This document shows, one piece after another, positions 51,999-64,000 of a stretch of DNA of 64,000 bases. The stretch is from Molossus alvarezi (Eukaryota > Chordata > Mammalia > Chiroptera > Molossidae). The position numbers and the translations under genes are program-made. Every line of letters begins with the position of its first letter. Position 1 is the stretch's first letter. Below the pieces are notes generated by a model. The model saw nothing but the letters and a program-made list of their open reading frames with translations, was not told the origin of the DNA and made no database searches. The stretch spans positions 54,243,596 through 54,307,595 of the forward strand of contig CM073889.1 in assembly GCA_037176705.1 (NCBI GenBank), in the 5' to 3' direction.

Positions 51999-53931
51999 CT
52001 TGGATATGAGTTGTTTGCCTGGAAGAGTCTACAAAGCATCTCGATACCAAATACAGGCTGCCCTGCAGAAATGAAACATTTTGGTTAGAGCAGTGTTCAG
52101 GTCGTGGAAATCTATACCCTATTCAGTTCTACACACATTCTCTCCATGCGTTACCAAATGAATCAGAGTCATGCCATGGATCCACGATACATTTCACTGT
52201 TTGTGCCGATTACCACATTAACATAAGGTGTAGATACCTGTTTTCTGCAGAGAATTGAATGTAAACCCTTGTCTTCAGTGTGAAATGCTGGAATTATCCC
52301 GTGGAAATGAATGATAACTCCCGAACTTATGCTTAAAATACCCTGTGACAAATTCAACCTATTTCTTGATGTCTGACAGAATCATCTCCATTATAACAAG
52401 GATTCCAAAGAGTTTCAGGCCTTTGAATAATGGTCCTGGATTCACATGTTTCAAGAGTATTTCCCAGAAGAACCTATGAGAATACAGTGGATAATCAAAG
52501 GTGTGCATCACTGGTGTTCTTTCTCTGAAGAATTATATAATTACATTCAGTTCAAGAGCAGCATGGAAACCTCAATATGGTGTAGTTGCAATTGGACTGT
52601 TCAGTGGCTCTCTGTCGTAAAAACAGTGTTCCCATTGACTAACTTCTTCACATACTGTCTAAATATGGTGAAGAAGATTCTTGGGCTATACCCACTTCAC
52701 AAACATGGAACCAACACTGGTGTTCTGTTCTGCAGATTATGTGTGAGAACAGTTGAGGAAAGTATTGATTCAAGGTAATGTGGCAACCTAACGTTTGCCT
52801 ATGCCCTTAGACATACTTCTCACCAGAGATCGTTTCTAGGAGCGTTTATACACACCAAACCGATTCCAAATGAACTGTGTTAGAACTCTGCAGTTCAGTT
52901 GAGGAAACTCACTTCCATGAAGCCTAGAGAGTGAGGCTTCTCCAACCATAAGCTGTTTTGGTTAAGTACCTAAGAAATGTCTGTTTGTTAAGGTGTAATC
53001 ACACGGAAACCTAGCAGTGCACGTTTCTTTCTCTTGTTCCCTACACACAATTACAAGACTTGCTGGTGCAGTCTCAGATGTCCTGAATTATGGGCAAAAC
53101 TCTGTGAGAGCCAGGGGCAACATTCATTGGTGGCATGTTTAAACTTGGGAAATTGAGTACCTTTGCAAGGAAAGTGTGTAGATACATGTTCTAGTAGGAA
53201 ACTGATGGAATGATTGAATATTTCCATTTTGGTTCAGGAAATGCACAGATCATGGCAACAGTCATGTTAAACACTTGAATATAGACACTCTCCTCGTGGT
53301 GTGGAGAGATCCAGTCTTCTCCTGGAAAGAACAACTAGGACAGGGCACACTGATGTGTAGAATCAAAAGTTATCCCCTTTTGTGTTCTGTGTTGGTAATG
53401 GTTTCCAAGATTGCACAGTTTTCAACAACATTTCTCAAGGCGATTTTGGAATCAGTATGGTTTCTTCTGTAGCAGTTTGTTTCGCCTAATTCTTAGTCAG
53501 AACAGTGAACCAACCTAGGGTCTAGAATGAAATAATGGAAAGATTGATAACTACTGGTGTTACACATGTGCCATTCTTGAAACAAAGCAACTGACACATC
53601 TAAAGTGATGTAGTTTAAACATTTGATGTGTACATCCAAGGAGAAATTCATGAATGTGAAGACACTGACAATACCATGGGTGTTTCACATTGCATTTCTC
53701 TGTGAGTTAGAACAAGAGGAGGGTTCTGGAGAAAAGGCACTTGTACAGTTGACCTGGGTATCAATTTTAATTAGCTACCCACACATTATGGCCGGTTTGC
53801 GCGGCATAGTTTGCATTGGAGAGTTATCCAGTGTTGCATGTAAATGCAGCTGACTGCCTTCTTTCCTATACGACAAGAAAGTCAATTTGTACGAGAAGAA
53901 GAGGTAACTTTTCAACATACTACTTTTCTTC
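51999..53931 (+). repeat. Satellite unit 28 (1,933 bp), type B
   Basis: B marker set, offset 3,869 bp from unit 26, including CTGCCCTGCAG near 52057 and ACTGACACATC near 53591. It has TCTGAAGAATT near 52524 in place of unit 26's A-like patch. Private: GTAGTTGCAATT near 52583. Confidence 0.97.
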
Positions 53932-55866
53932 CTTGGATATGAGTTGTTTGCCTGGAAGAGTCTACAAAGCATCTCGATACCAAATACAGGCTGCGCTGCA
54001 GAAATGAAACATTTTGGTTAGAGCAGTGTTCAGGTCATGGAAATCTATACCCTATTCAGTTCTACACACATTCTCTCCATGCGTTACCAAATGAATCAGA
54101 GTCATGCCATGGATCCACGATTCATTTCACTGTTTGTGCCGATTTCCACATTAACATAAGGTGTAGATACCTGTTTTCTGCAGAGAATTGAATGTAAACC
54201 CTTGTCCTCAGTGTGAAATGCTGGAATAAGCCCGTGGAAATGAACGATAACTTCCGAACTTATGCGTAAATTATCCTGTGACAAATTCAACCTATTTCTT
54301 GATGTCTGACAGAATCATCTCCATTATAACAAGGATTCCAAAGAGTTTCAGGCCTTTGAATAATGGTCCTGGATACACATGTTTCAAGAGTATTTCCCAG
54401 AAGAACCTATGAAAATACAGTGGATAATCAAAGGTGTGCATCACTGGTGTTCTTTCAATGCAGAATTATATAATTACATTCAGTTCAAGAGCAGCATGGA
54501 AACCTCAATATGGTGTAGTGGCAATTGGACTGTTCAGTGGCTCTCTGTCCTAAAAACAGTGTTCCCATTGACTAACTTCTTCACATACAGTCTAAATATG
54601 GTGAAGAAGATTCTTGGGCTATACCCACTTCACAAAACATGGAACCAACACTGGTGTTCTGTTCTGCAGATTATGTGTTAGAACAGTTGAAGAAAGTATT
54701 GATTCAAGGTAATGTGGCAAGCTAACGTTTGCCTACGCCCTTAGACATACTTCTCACCAGAGATCGTTTCTAGGAGGGTTTATACACACCAAACCGATTC
54801 CAAATGAACTGTGTTAGAACTCTGCAGTTCAGTTGAGGAAACTCACTTCCATGAAGCCTAGAGAGTGAGGCCTCTCCAACCATAAGCTGTTTTGGTTAAG
54901 TACCTAAGAAATGTCTGTTTGTTAAGGTGTAATCACACGAAAACCTAGCAGTGCACGTTTCTTTCTCTTGTTCCCTACACACAATTACAAGACTTGCTGG
55001 TGCAGTCTCAGATATCCTGAATTATGGGCAAAACTCTGTGAGAGCCAGGGGCAACATTCATTGGTGGCATGTTTAAACTTGGGAAATTGAGTACCTTTGC
55101 AAGGAAAGTGTGTAGATACATGTTCTAGTAGGAAACTGATGGAATGATTGAATATTTCCATTTTGGTTCAGGAAATGCACAGATCATGGCAACAGTCATG
55201 TTAAACACTTGAATATAGACACTCTCCTCGTGGTGTGGAGAGATCCAGTCTTCTCCTGGAAAGAACAACTAGGACAGGGCACACTGATGTGTAGAATCAA
55301 AAGTTATCCCCTTTTGTGTTCTGTGTTGGTAATGGTTTCCAAGATTGCACAGTTTTCAACAACATTTCTCAAGGCGATTTTGGAATCAGTATGGTTTCTT
55401 CTGTAGCAGTTTGTTTCGCCTAATTCTTAGTCAGAACAGTGAACCAACCTAGGGTCTAGAATGAAATAATGGAAAGATTGATAACTACTGGTGTTACACA
55501 TGTGCCATTCTTGAAACAAAGCAACTGAACACATCTAAAGTGATGTAGTTTAAACATTTGATGTGTACATCCAAGGAGAAATTCATGAATGTGAAGACAC
55601 TGACAATACCATGGGTGTTTCACATTGCATTTCTCTGTGAGTTAGAACAAGAGGAGGGTTCTGGAGAAAAGGCACTTGTACAGTTGACCTGGGTATCAAT
55701 TTTAATTAGCTACCCACACATTATGGCCGGTTTGCGCGGCATAGTTTGCATTGGAGAGTTATCCAGTGTTGCATGTAAATGCAGCTGACTGCCTTCTTTC
55801 CTATACGACAAGAAAGTCAATTTGTACGAGAGGAAGAGGTAACTTTTCAACATACTACTTTTCTTC
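53932..55866 (+). repeat. Satellite unit 29 (1,935 bp), A/B chimera
   Basis: Matches A (unit 27) up to CAGATATCC at 55014, then matches B from TTTTGGTTCAGG at 55167 onward, including GTCATGTTAAAC near 55195, GATTTTGGAATCAG near 55376 and TTTTAATTAG near 55700. The A/B alternation is lost from here, because the next unit is again A. Confidence 0.96.
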
Positions 55867-57802
55867 CTTGGATATGAGTTGTTTGCCTGGAAGAGTCTAC
55901 AAAGCATCTCGATACCAAATACAGGCTGCGCTGCAGAAATGAAACATTTTGGTTAGAGCAGTGTTCAGGTCATGGAAATCTATACCCTATTCAGTTCTAC
56001 ACACATTCTCTCCATGCGTTACCAAATGAATCAGAGTCATGCCATGGATCCACTATTCATTTCACTGTTTGTGCCGATTTCCACATTAACATAAGGTGTA
56101 GATACCTGTTTTCTGCAGAGAATTGAATGTAAACCCTTGTCCTCAGTGTGAAATGCTGGAATAAGCCCGTGGAAATGAACGATAACTTCCGAACTTATGC
56201 GTAAATTATCCTGTGACAAATTCAACCTATTTCTTGATGTCTGACAGAATCATCTCCATTATAACAAGGATTCCAAAGAGTTTCAGGCCTTTGAATAATG
56301 GTCCTGGATACACATGTTTCAAGAGTATTTCCCAGAAGAACCTATGAAAATACAGTGGATAATCAAAGGTGTGCATCACTGGTGTTCTTTCTCTGCAGAA
56401 TTATATAATTACATTCAGTTCAAGAGCAGCATGGAAACCTCAATATGGTGTAGTGGCAATTGGACTGTTCAGTGGCTCTCTGTCCTAAAAACAGTGTTCC
56501 CATTGACTAACTTCTTCACATACAGTCTAAATATGGTGAAGAAGATTCTTGGGCTATACCCACTTCACAAAACATGGAACCAACACTGGTGTTCTGTTCT
56601 GCAGATTATGTGTTAGAACAGTTGAAGAAAGTATTGATTCAAGGTAATGTGGCAAGCTAACGTTTGCCTACGCCCTTAGACATACTTCTCACCAGAGATC
56701 GTTTCTAGGAGGGTTTATACACACCAAACCGATTCCAAATGAACTGTGTTAGAACTCTGCAGTTCAGTTGAGGAAACTCACTTCCATGAAGCCTAGAGAG
56801 TGAGGCCTCTCCAACCATAAGCTGTTTTGGTTAAGTACCTAAGAAATGTCTGTTTGTTAAGGTGTAATCACACGAAAACCTAGCAGTGCACGTTTCTTTC
56901 TCTTGTTCCCTACACACAATTACAAGACTTGCTGGTGCAGTCTCAGATATCCTGAATTATGGGCAAAACTCTGTGAGAGCCAGGGGCAACATTCATTGGT
57001 GGCATGTTTAAACTTGGGAAATTGAGTACCTTTGCAAGGAAAGTGTGTAGATACATGTTCTAGTAGGAAACTGATGGAATGATTGAATATTTCCATTTTG
57101 GGTCAGGAAATGCACAGATCTTGGCAAGAGTCATGTGAATCACTTGAATATAGACACTCTCCTCGTGGTGTGGAGAGATCCAGTCTTCTCCTGGAAAGAA
57201 CAACTAGGACAGGGCACACTGATGTGTAGAATCAAAAGTTATCCCCTTTTGTGTTCTGTGTTGGTAATGGTTTCCAAGATTGCACAGTTTTCTACAACAT
57301 TTCTCAAGGCGATACTTGGAATCAGTATGGTTTCTTCTGTAGCAGTTTGTTTCGCCTAATTCTTAGTCAGAACAGTGAACCAACCTAGGGTCTAGAATGA
57401 AATAATGGAAAGATTGATAACTACTGGTGTTACACATGTGCCATTCTTGAAACAAAGCAACTGAACACATCTAAATTGATGTAGTTTAAACATTTGATGT
57501 GTACATCCAAGGAGAAATACATGAATGTGAAGACACTGACAATACCATGGGTGTTTCACATTGCATTTCTCTGTGAGTTAGAACAAGAGGAGGGTTCTGG
57601 AGAAAAGGCACTTGTACAGTTGACCTGGGTATCAATTTCAATTAGCTACCCACAAATTATGCCCGGTTTGCGCGGCATAGTTTGCATTGGAGAGTTATCC
57701 ACTGTTGCATGTAAATGCAGCTGACTGCCTTCTTTCCTATACAACAAGAAAGACAATTTGTACGAGAAGAAGAGGTAACTTTTCAACATACTACTTTTCT
57801 TC
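55867..57802 (+). repeat. Satellite unit 30 (1,936 bp), type A
   Basis: A marker set. It has TTTCTCTGCAG rather than the TTTCAATGCAG of units 25, 27 and 29. It shares CACTATTCATT near 56051 with units 17 and 21. Private: CTAAATTGATG near 57471, CCACTGTTGC near 57699, TACAACAAG near 57741. Confidence 0.97.
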
Positions 57803-59737
57803 CTTGGATATGAGTTGTTTGCCTGGAAGAGTCTACAAAGCATCTCGATACCAATTACAGGCTGCGCAGCAGAAATGAAACATTTTGGTTAGAGCAGTGT
57901 TCAGGTCGTGGAAATCTATACCCTATTCAGTTCTACACACATTCTCTCCATGCGTTACCAAATGAATCAGAGTCATGCCATGGATCCACGATACATTTCA
58001 CTGTTTGTGCCGATTACCACATTAACATAAGGTGTAGATACCTGTTTTCTGCAGAGAATTGAATGTAAACCCTTGTCTTCAGTGTGAAATGCTGGAATTA
58101 GCCCGTGGAAATGAATGATAACTCCCGAACTTATGCTTAAAATACCCTGTGACAAATTCAACCTATTTCTTGATGTCTGACAGAATCATCTCCATTATAA
58201 CAAGGATTCCAAAGAGTTTCAGGCCTTTGAATAATGGTCCTGGATTCACATGTTTCAAGAGTATTTCCCAGAAGAACCTATGAGAATACAGTGGATAATC
58301 AAAGGTGTGCATCACTGGTGTTCTTTCTCTGAAGAATTATATAATTACATTCAGTTCAAGAGCAGCATGGAAACCACAATATGGTGTAGTGGCAATTGGA
58401 CTGTTCAGTGGCTCTCTGTCGTAAAAACAGTGTTCCCATTGACTAACTTCTTCACATACTGTCTAAATATGGTGAAGAAGATTCTTGGGCTATACCCACT
58501 TCACAAAACATGGAACCAACACTGTTGTTCTGTTCTGCAGATTATGTGTTAGAATAGTTGAGGAAAGTATTGATTCAAGGTAATGTGGCAACCTAACGTT
58601 TGCCTATGCCCTTAGACATACTTCTCACCTGAGATCGTTTCTGGGAGCGTTTATACACACCAAACCGATTCCAAATGAACTGTGTTAGAACTCTGCAGTT
58701 CAGTTGAGGAAACTCACTTCCATGAAGCCTAGAGAGTGAGGCTTCTCCAACCATAAGCTGTTTTGGTTAAGTACCTAAGAAATGTCTGTTTGTTAAGGTG
58801 TAATCACACGGAAACCTAGCAGTGCACGTTTCTTTCTCTTGTTCCCTACACACAATTACAAGACTTGCTGGTGCAGTCTCAGATGTCCTGAATTATGGGC
58901 AAAACTCTGTGAGAGCCAGGGGCAACATTCATTGGTGGCATGTTTAAACTTGGAAAATTGAGTACCTTTGCAAGGAAAGTGTGTAGATACATGTTCTAGT
59001 AGGAAACTGATGGAATGATTGAATATTTCCATTTTGGTTCAGGAAATGCACAGATCATGGCAACAGTCATGTTAAACACTTGAATATAGACACTCTCCTC
59101 GTGGTGTGGAGAGATCCAGTCTTCTCCTGGAAAGAACAACTAGGACAGGGCACACTGATGTGTAGAATCAAAAGTTATCCCCTTTTGTGTTCTGTGTTGG
59201 TAATGGTTTCCAAGATTGCACAGTTTTCTACAACATTTCTCAAGGCGATTTTGGAATCAGTATGGTTTCTTCTGTAGCAGTTTGTTTCGCCTAATTCTTA
59301 GTCAGAACAGTGAACCAACCTAGGGTCTAGAATGAAATAATGGAAAGATTGATAACTACTGGTGTTACACATGTGCCATTCTTGAAACAAAGCAACTGAA
59401 CACATCTAAAGTGATGTAGTTTAAACATTTGATGTGTACATCCAAGGAGAAATTCATGAATGTGAAGACACTGACAATACCATGGGTGTTTCACATTGCA
59501 TTTCTCTGTGAGTTAGAACAAGAGGAGGGTTCTGGAGAAAAGGCACTTGTACAGTTGACCTGGGTATCAATTTTAATTAGCTACCTACACATTATGGCCG
59601 GTTTGCGCGGCATAGTTTGCATTGGAGAGTTATCCAGTGTTGCATGTAAATGCAGCTGACTGCCTTCTTTCCTATACGACAAGAAAGTCAATTTGTACGA
59701 GAAGAAGAGGTAACTTTTCAACATACTACTTTTCTTC
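57803..59737 (+). repeat. Satellite unit 31 (1,935 bp), type B
   Basis: B markers without the one-base loss in CACAAAACATGG near 58503. Private: CCAATTACAGG near 57852, GCGCAGCAG near 57863 (CTGCAG lost), CACTGTTGTTC near 58520, GAATAGTTGAGG near 58552, CACCTGAGATC near 58626, GCTACCTACAC near 59580. Confidence 0.97.
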
Positions 59738-61671
59738 CTTGGATATGAGTTGTTTGCCTGGAAGAGTCTACAAAGCATCTCGATACCAAATACAGGCTGC
59801 GCTGCAGAAATGAAACATTTTGGTTAGAGCAGTGTTCAGGTCGTGGAAATCTATACCCTATTCAGTTCTACACACATTCTCTCCATGCGTTACCAAATGA
59901 ATCAGAGTCATGCCATGGATCCACGATTCATTTCACTGTTTGTGCCGATTTCCACATTAACATAAGGTGTAGATACCTGTTTTCTGCAGAGAATTGAATG
60001 TAAACCCTTGTCCTCAGTGTGAAATGCTGGAATAAGCCCGTGGAAATGAACGATAACTTCCGAACTTATGCGTAAAATATCCTGTGACAAATTCAACCTA
60101 TTTCTTGATGTCTGACAGAATCATCTCCATTATAACAAGGATTCCAAAGAGTTTCAGGCCTTTGAATAATGGTCCTGGATACACATGTTTCAAGAGTATT
60201 TCCCAGAAGAACCTATGAAAATACAGTGGATAATCAAAGGTGTGCATCACTGGTGTTCTTTCTCTGCAGAATTATATAATTACATTCAGTTCAAGAGCAG
60301 CATGGAAACCTCAATATGGTGTAGTGGCAATTGGACTGTTCAGTGGCTCTCTGTCCTAAAAACATTGTTCCCATTGACTAACTTCTTCACATACTGTCTA
60401 AATATGGTGAAGAAGATTCTTGGGCTATACCCACTTCACAAACATGGAACCAACACTGGTGTTCTGTTCTGCAGATTATGTGTGAGAACAGTTGAGGAAA
60501 GTATTGATTCAAGGTAATGTGGCAACCTAACGTTTGCCTATGCCCTTAGACATACTTCTCACCAGAGATCGTTTCTAGGAGCGTTTATACACACCAAACC
60601 GATTCCAAATGAACTGTGTTAGAACTCTGCAGTTCAGTTGAGGAAACTCACTTCCATGAAGCCTAGAGAGGGAGGCTTCTCCAACCATAAGCTGTTTTGG
60701 TTAAGTACCTAAGAAATGTCTGTTTGTTAAGGTGTAATCACACGGAAACCTAGCAGTGCACGTTTCTTTCTCTTGTTCCCTACACACAATTACAAGACTT
60801 GCTGGTGCAGTCTCAGATGTCCTGAATTATGGGCAAAACTCTGTGAGAGCCAGGGGCAACATTCATTGGTGGCATGTTTAAACTTGGGAAATTGAGTACC
60901 TTTGCAAGGAAAGTGTGTAGATACATGTTCTAGTAGGAAACTGATGGAATGATTGAATATTTCCATTTTGGTTCAGGAAATGCACAGATCATGGCAACAG
61001 TCATGTGAAACACTTGAATATAGACACTCTCCTCGTGGTGTGGAGAGATCCAGTCTTCTCCTGGAAAGAACAACTAGGACAGGGCACACTGATGTGTAGA
61101 ATCAAAAGTTATCCCCTTTTGTGTTCTGTGTTGGTAATGGTTTCCAAGATTGCACAGTTTTCTACAACATTTCTCAAGGCGATTTTGGAATCAGTATGGT
61201 TTCTTCTGTAGCAGTTTGTTTCGCCTAATTCTTAGTCAGAACAGTGAACCAACCTAGGGTCTAGAATGAAATAATGGAAAGATTGATAACTACTGGTGTT
61301 ACACATGTGCCATTTTTGAAACAAAGCAACTGAACACATCTAAAGTGATGTAGTTTAAACATTTGATGTGTACATCCAAGGAGAAATTCATGAATGTGAA
61401 GACACTGACAATACCATGGGTGTTTCACATTGCATTTCTCTGTGAGTTAGAACAAGAGGAGGGTTCTGGAGAAAAGGCACTTGTACAGTTGACCTGGGTA
61501 TCAATTTTAATTAGCTACCCACACATTATGGCCGGTTTGCGCGGCATAGTTTGCATTGGAGAGTTATCCAGTGTTGCATGTAAATGCAGCTGACTGCCTT
61601 CTTTCCTATACGACAAGAAAGTCAATTTGTACGAGAAGAAGAGGTAACTTTTCAACATACTACTTTTCTTC
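59738..61671 (+). repeat. Satellite unit 32 (1,934 bp), A/B chimera
   Basis: A markers up to TGTCCTAAA at 60356, then B-compatible bases from ATACTGTC at 60395, confirmed by CACAAACATGG near 60438, GTGTGAGAACAG and CACACGGAAACC. Private with unit 33: AACATTGTTCCC near 60361 and GAGAGGGAGGC near 60666. It keeps GTCATGTGAAAC rather than the GTTAAAC of B. Confidence 0.96.
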
Positions 61672-63605
61672 CTTGGATATGAGTTGTTTGCCTGGAAGAG
61701 TCTACAAAGCATCTCGATACCAAATACAGGCTGCGCTGCAGAAATGAAACATTTTGGTTAGAGCAGTGTTCAGGTCGTGGAAATCTATACCCTATTCAGT
61801 TCTACACACATTCTCTCCATGCGTTACCAAATGAATCAGAGTCATGCCATGGATCCACGATTCATTTCACTGTTTGTGCCGATTTCCACATTAACATAAG
61901 GTGTAGATACCTGTTTTCTGCAGAGAATTGAATGTAAACCCTTGTCCTCAGTGTGAAATGCTGGAATAAGCCCGTGGAAATGAACGATAACTTCCGAACT
62001 TATGCGTAAAATATCCTGTGACAAATTCAACCTATTTCTTGATGTCTGACAGAATCATCTCCATTATAACAAGGATTCCAAAGAGTTTCAGGCCTTTGAA
62101 TAATGGTCCTGGATACACATGTTTCAAGAGTATTTCCCAGAAGAACCTATGAAAATACAGTGGAAAAATCAAAGGTGTGCATCACTGGTGTTCTTTCTCT
62201 GCAGAATTATATAATTACATTCAGTTCAAGAGCAGCATGGAAACCTCAATATGGTGTAGTGGCAATTGGACTGTTCAGTGGCTCTCTGTCCTAAAAACAT
62301 TGTTCCCATTGACTAACTTCTTCACATACTGTCTAAATATGGTGAAGAAGATTCTTGGGCTATACCCACTTCACAAACATGGAACCAACACTGGTGTTCT
62401 GTTCTGCAGATTATGTGTGAGAACAGTTGAGGAAAGTATTGATTCAAGGTAATGTGGCAACCTAACGTTTGCCTATGCCCTTAGACATACTTCTCACCAG
62501 AGATCGTTTCTAGGAGCGTTTATACACACCAAACCGATTCCAAATGAACTGTGTTAGAACTCTGCAGTTCAGTTGAGGAAACTCACTTCCATGAAGCCTA
62601 GAGAGGGAGGCTTCTCCAACCATAAGCTGTTTTGGTTAAGTACCTAAGAAATGTCTGTTTGTTAAGGTGTAATCACACGGAAACCTAGCAGTGCACGTTT
62701 CTTTCTCTTGTTCCCTACACACAATTACAAGACTTGCTGGTGCAGTCTCAGATGTCCTGAATTATGGGCAAAACTCTGTGAGAGCCAGGGGCAACATTCA
62801 TTGGTGGCATGTTTAAACTTGGGAAATTGAGTACCTTTGCAAGGAAAGTGTGTAGATACATGTTCTAGTAGGAAACTGATGGAATGATTGAATATTTCCA
62901 TTTTGGTTCAGGAAATGCACAGATCATGGCAACAGTCATGTGAAACACTTGAATATAGACACTCTCCTCGTGGTGTGGAGAGATCCAGTCTTCTCCTGGA
63001 AAGAACAACTAGGACAGGGCACACTGATGTGTAGAATCAAAAGTTATCCCCTTTTGTGTTCTGTGTTGGTAATGGTTTCCAAGATTGCACAGTTTTCTAC
63101 AACATTTCTCAAGGCGATTTTGGAATCAGTATGGTTTCTTCTGTAGCAGTTTGTTTCGCCTAATTCTTAGTCAGAACAGTGAACCAACCTAGGGTCTAGA
63201 ATGAAATAATGGAAAGATTGATAACTACTGGTGTTACACATGTGCCATTCTTGAAACAAAGCAACTGACACATCTAAAGTGATGTAGTTTAAACATTTGA
63301 TGTGTACATCCAAGGAGAAATTCATGAATGTGAAGACACTGACAATACCATGGGTGTTTCACATTGCATTTCTCTGTGAGTTAGAACAAGAGGAGGGTTC
63401 TGGAGAAAAGGCACTTGTACAGTTGACCTGGGTATCAATTTTAATTAGCTACCCACACATTATGGCCGGTTTGCGCGGCATAGTTTGCATTGGAGAGTTA
63501 TCCAGTGTTGCATGTAAATGCAGCTGACTGCCTTCTTTCCTATACGACAAGAAAGTCAATTTGTACGAGAAGAAGAGGTAACTTTTCAACATACTACTTT
63601 TCTTC
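61672..63605 (+). repeat. Satellite unit 33 (1,934 bp), tandem copy of unit 32
   Basis: Shares the chimeric structure, AACATTGTTCCC (near 62296) and GAGAGGGAGGC of unit 32. Private: GTGGAAAAATC near 62161, where others have GTGGATAATC. Its end carries ACTGACACATC near 63265, as in units 26 and 28. Confidence 0.97.
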
Positions 63606-64000
63606 CTTGGATATGAGTTGTTTGCCTGGAAGAGTCTACAAAGCATCTCGATACCAAATACAGGCTGCGCTGCAGAAATGAAACATTTTGGTTAGAGCAG
63701 TGTTCAGGTCATGGAAATCTATACCCTATTCAGTTCTACACACATTCTCTCCATGCGTTACCAAATGAGTCAGAGTCATGCCATGGATCCACGATTCATT
63801 TCACTGTTTGTGCCGATTTCCACATTAACATAAGGTGTAGATACCTGTTTTCTGCAGAGAATTGAATGTAAACCCTTGTCCTCAGTGTGAAATGCTGGAA
63901 TAAGCCCGTGGAAATGAACGATAACTTCCGAACTTATGCGTAAATTATCCTGTGACAAATTCAACCTATTTCTTGATGTCTGACAGAATCATCTCCATTA
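63606..64000 (+). repeat. Satellite unit 34, partial (first 395 bp), type A
   Basis: Cut by the window end. It has A markers (GGAATAAGCCC near 63898, GCGTAAATTATCC near 63939) and GTCATGGAAATC. It also has ATGAGTCAGAG near 63766, which is otherwise seen only in unit 27. Confidence 0.97.

Larger units (their letters stand above)
44263..55014 (+). repeat. A/B dimer higher-order repeat (period ~3.87 kb)
   Basis: Units alternate B (24), A (25), B (26), A (27), B (28), then A (front of 29). Same-type units are spaced 3,867 bp (24 to 26, 25 to 27) or 3,869 bp (26 to 28, 27 to 29). Some 15 linked marker differences separate A from B, so the alternation does not rest on one site. Register is lost inside unit 29. 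Confidence 0.92.
59738..63605 (+). repeat. Tandem pair of the same A/B chimeric unit
   Basis: Units 32 and 33 share the same A-to-B switch point and two private substitutions (AACATTGTTCCC, GAGAGGGAGGC) at a spacing of 1,934-1,935 bp. The chimera therefore formed once and was then duplicated. Confidence 0.9.
1..64000 (+). repeat. Satellite array of ~1,935-bp units, head to tail
   Basis: The landmark CTTGGATATGAG (or a one-base variant) recurs at 1, 1936, 3871, 5805, 7740 and so on to 63606, always on the + strand, and the whole intervening sequence repeats with it. That gives 33 full units plus 395 bp of a 34th. Most units are 1,933-1,937 bp. Copies differ by scattered substitutions and small indels. 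No inversion, no inserted transposon and no single-copy DNA interrupts the array. It starts and ends mid-array, so its true extent is unknown. The unit boundary used here is arbitrary. Centromeric or pericentromeric location is an inference from size and organisation, not something the sequence shows. Confidence 0.99.

Noticed and set aside
1..64000. CRISPR array or bacterial repeat locus.
   Set aside because: The repeated unit is 1.9 kb with no short repeat/spacer alternation, and there are no cas genes or any other bacterial genes.
1..64000. Tandem array of rRNA genes, histone genes or a transposon concatemer.
   Set aside because: No recognisable rRNA core, no coding domain, no terminal repeats, poly-A tail or target-site duplications within the unit.

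Overview
The whole 64 kb window is one uninterrupted head-to-tail satellite DNA array. I count 33 complete copies and one partial copy of a unit of about 1,935 bp (mostly 1,933-1,937 bp, with four short variants of 1,922 or 1,827-1,828 bp). All copies are in the same orientation. The window begins and ends inside the array, so no unique flank, gene, tRNA, rRNA, CRISPR array or recognisable transposon is present. The open frames seen in the window are at most 110 codons long. They recur once per repeat in several frames and on both strands, are broken by different indels and stops in different copies, and resemble no protein family I know. I treat them all as chance frames. The organism cannot be named from this sequence. 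A multi-kilobase complex satellite with about 40% GC (a few rows counted) and clear CpG depletion (23 CpG per 1,935 bp by hand) fits large pericentromeric, centromeric or subtelomeric heterochromatin of an animal with methylated germline DNA, probably a vertebrate. That placement is inference.

Units are cut here at the arbitrary landmark CTTGGATATGAG, which starts at base 1. Region by region: units 1-4 (1-7739) are a heterogeneous set. Bases 7457-13566 hold one unit triplicated almost without change (period 1,936 bp). Units 8-10 are again individual variants. Units 11-13 (19354-25155) carry haplotypes that reappear downstream. Bases 24349-39903 are a four-unit block of 7,618 bp present twice in tandem, with no mismatch in the rows I compared. 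Units 22-23 are transitional. Units 24-34 (44263-64000) are built from two unit types, A and B, that alternate as a 3.87-kb dimer (B-A-B-A-B-A) and then lose register through A/B chimeric units (29, 32, 33).

There is older structure inside the unit. Collinear similarities at a spacing of about 930-990 bp suggest that the 1,935-bp unit arose from a head-to-tail duplication of a ~0.96-kb ancestor. A short motif (ACTGGTGTT followed by CTGCAG) recurs inside it. The picture is nested: motif, half-unit, 1.9-kb unit, dimer or tetramer blocks, array. It is what repeated unequal exchange and gene conversion produce. I found no new enzymatic or defence system; the interest lies in the recombination record.
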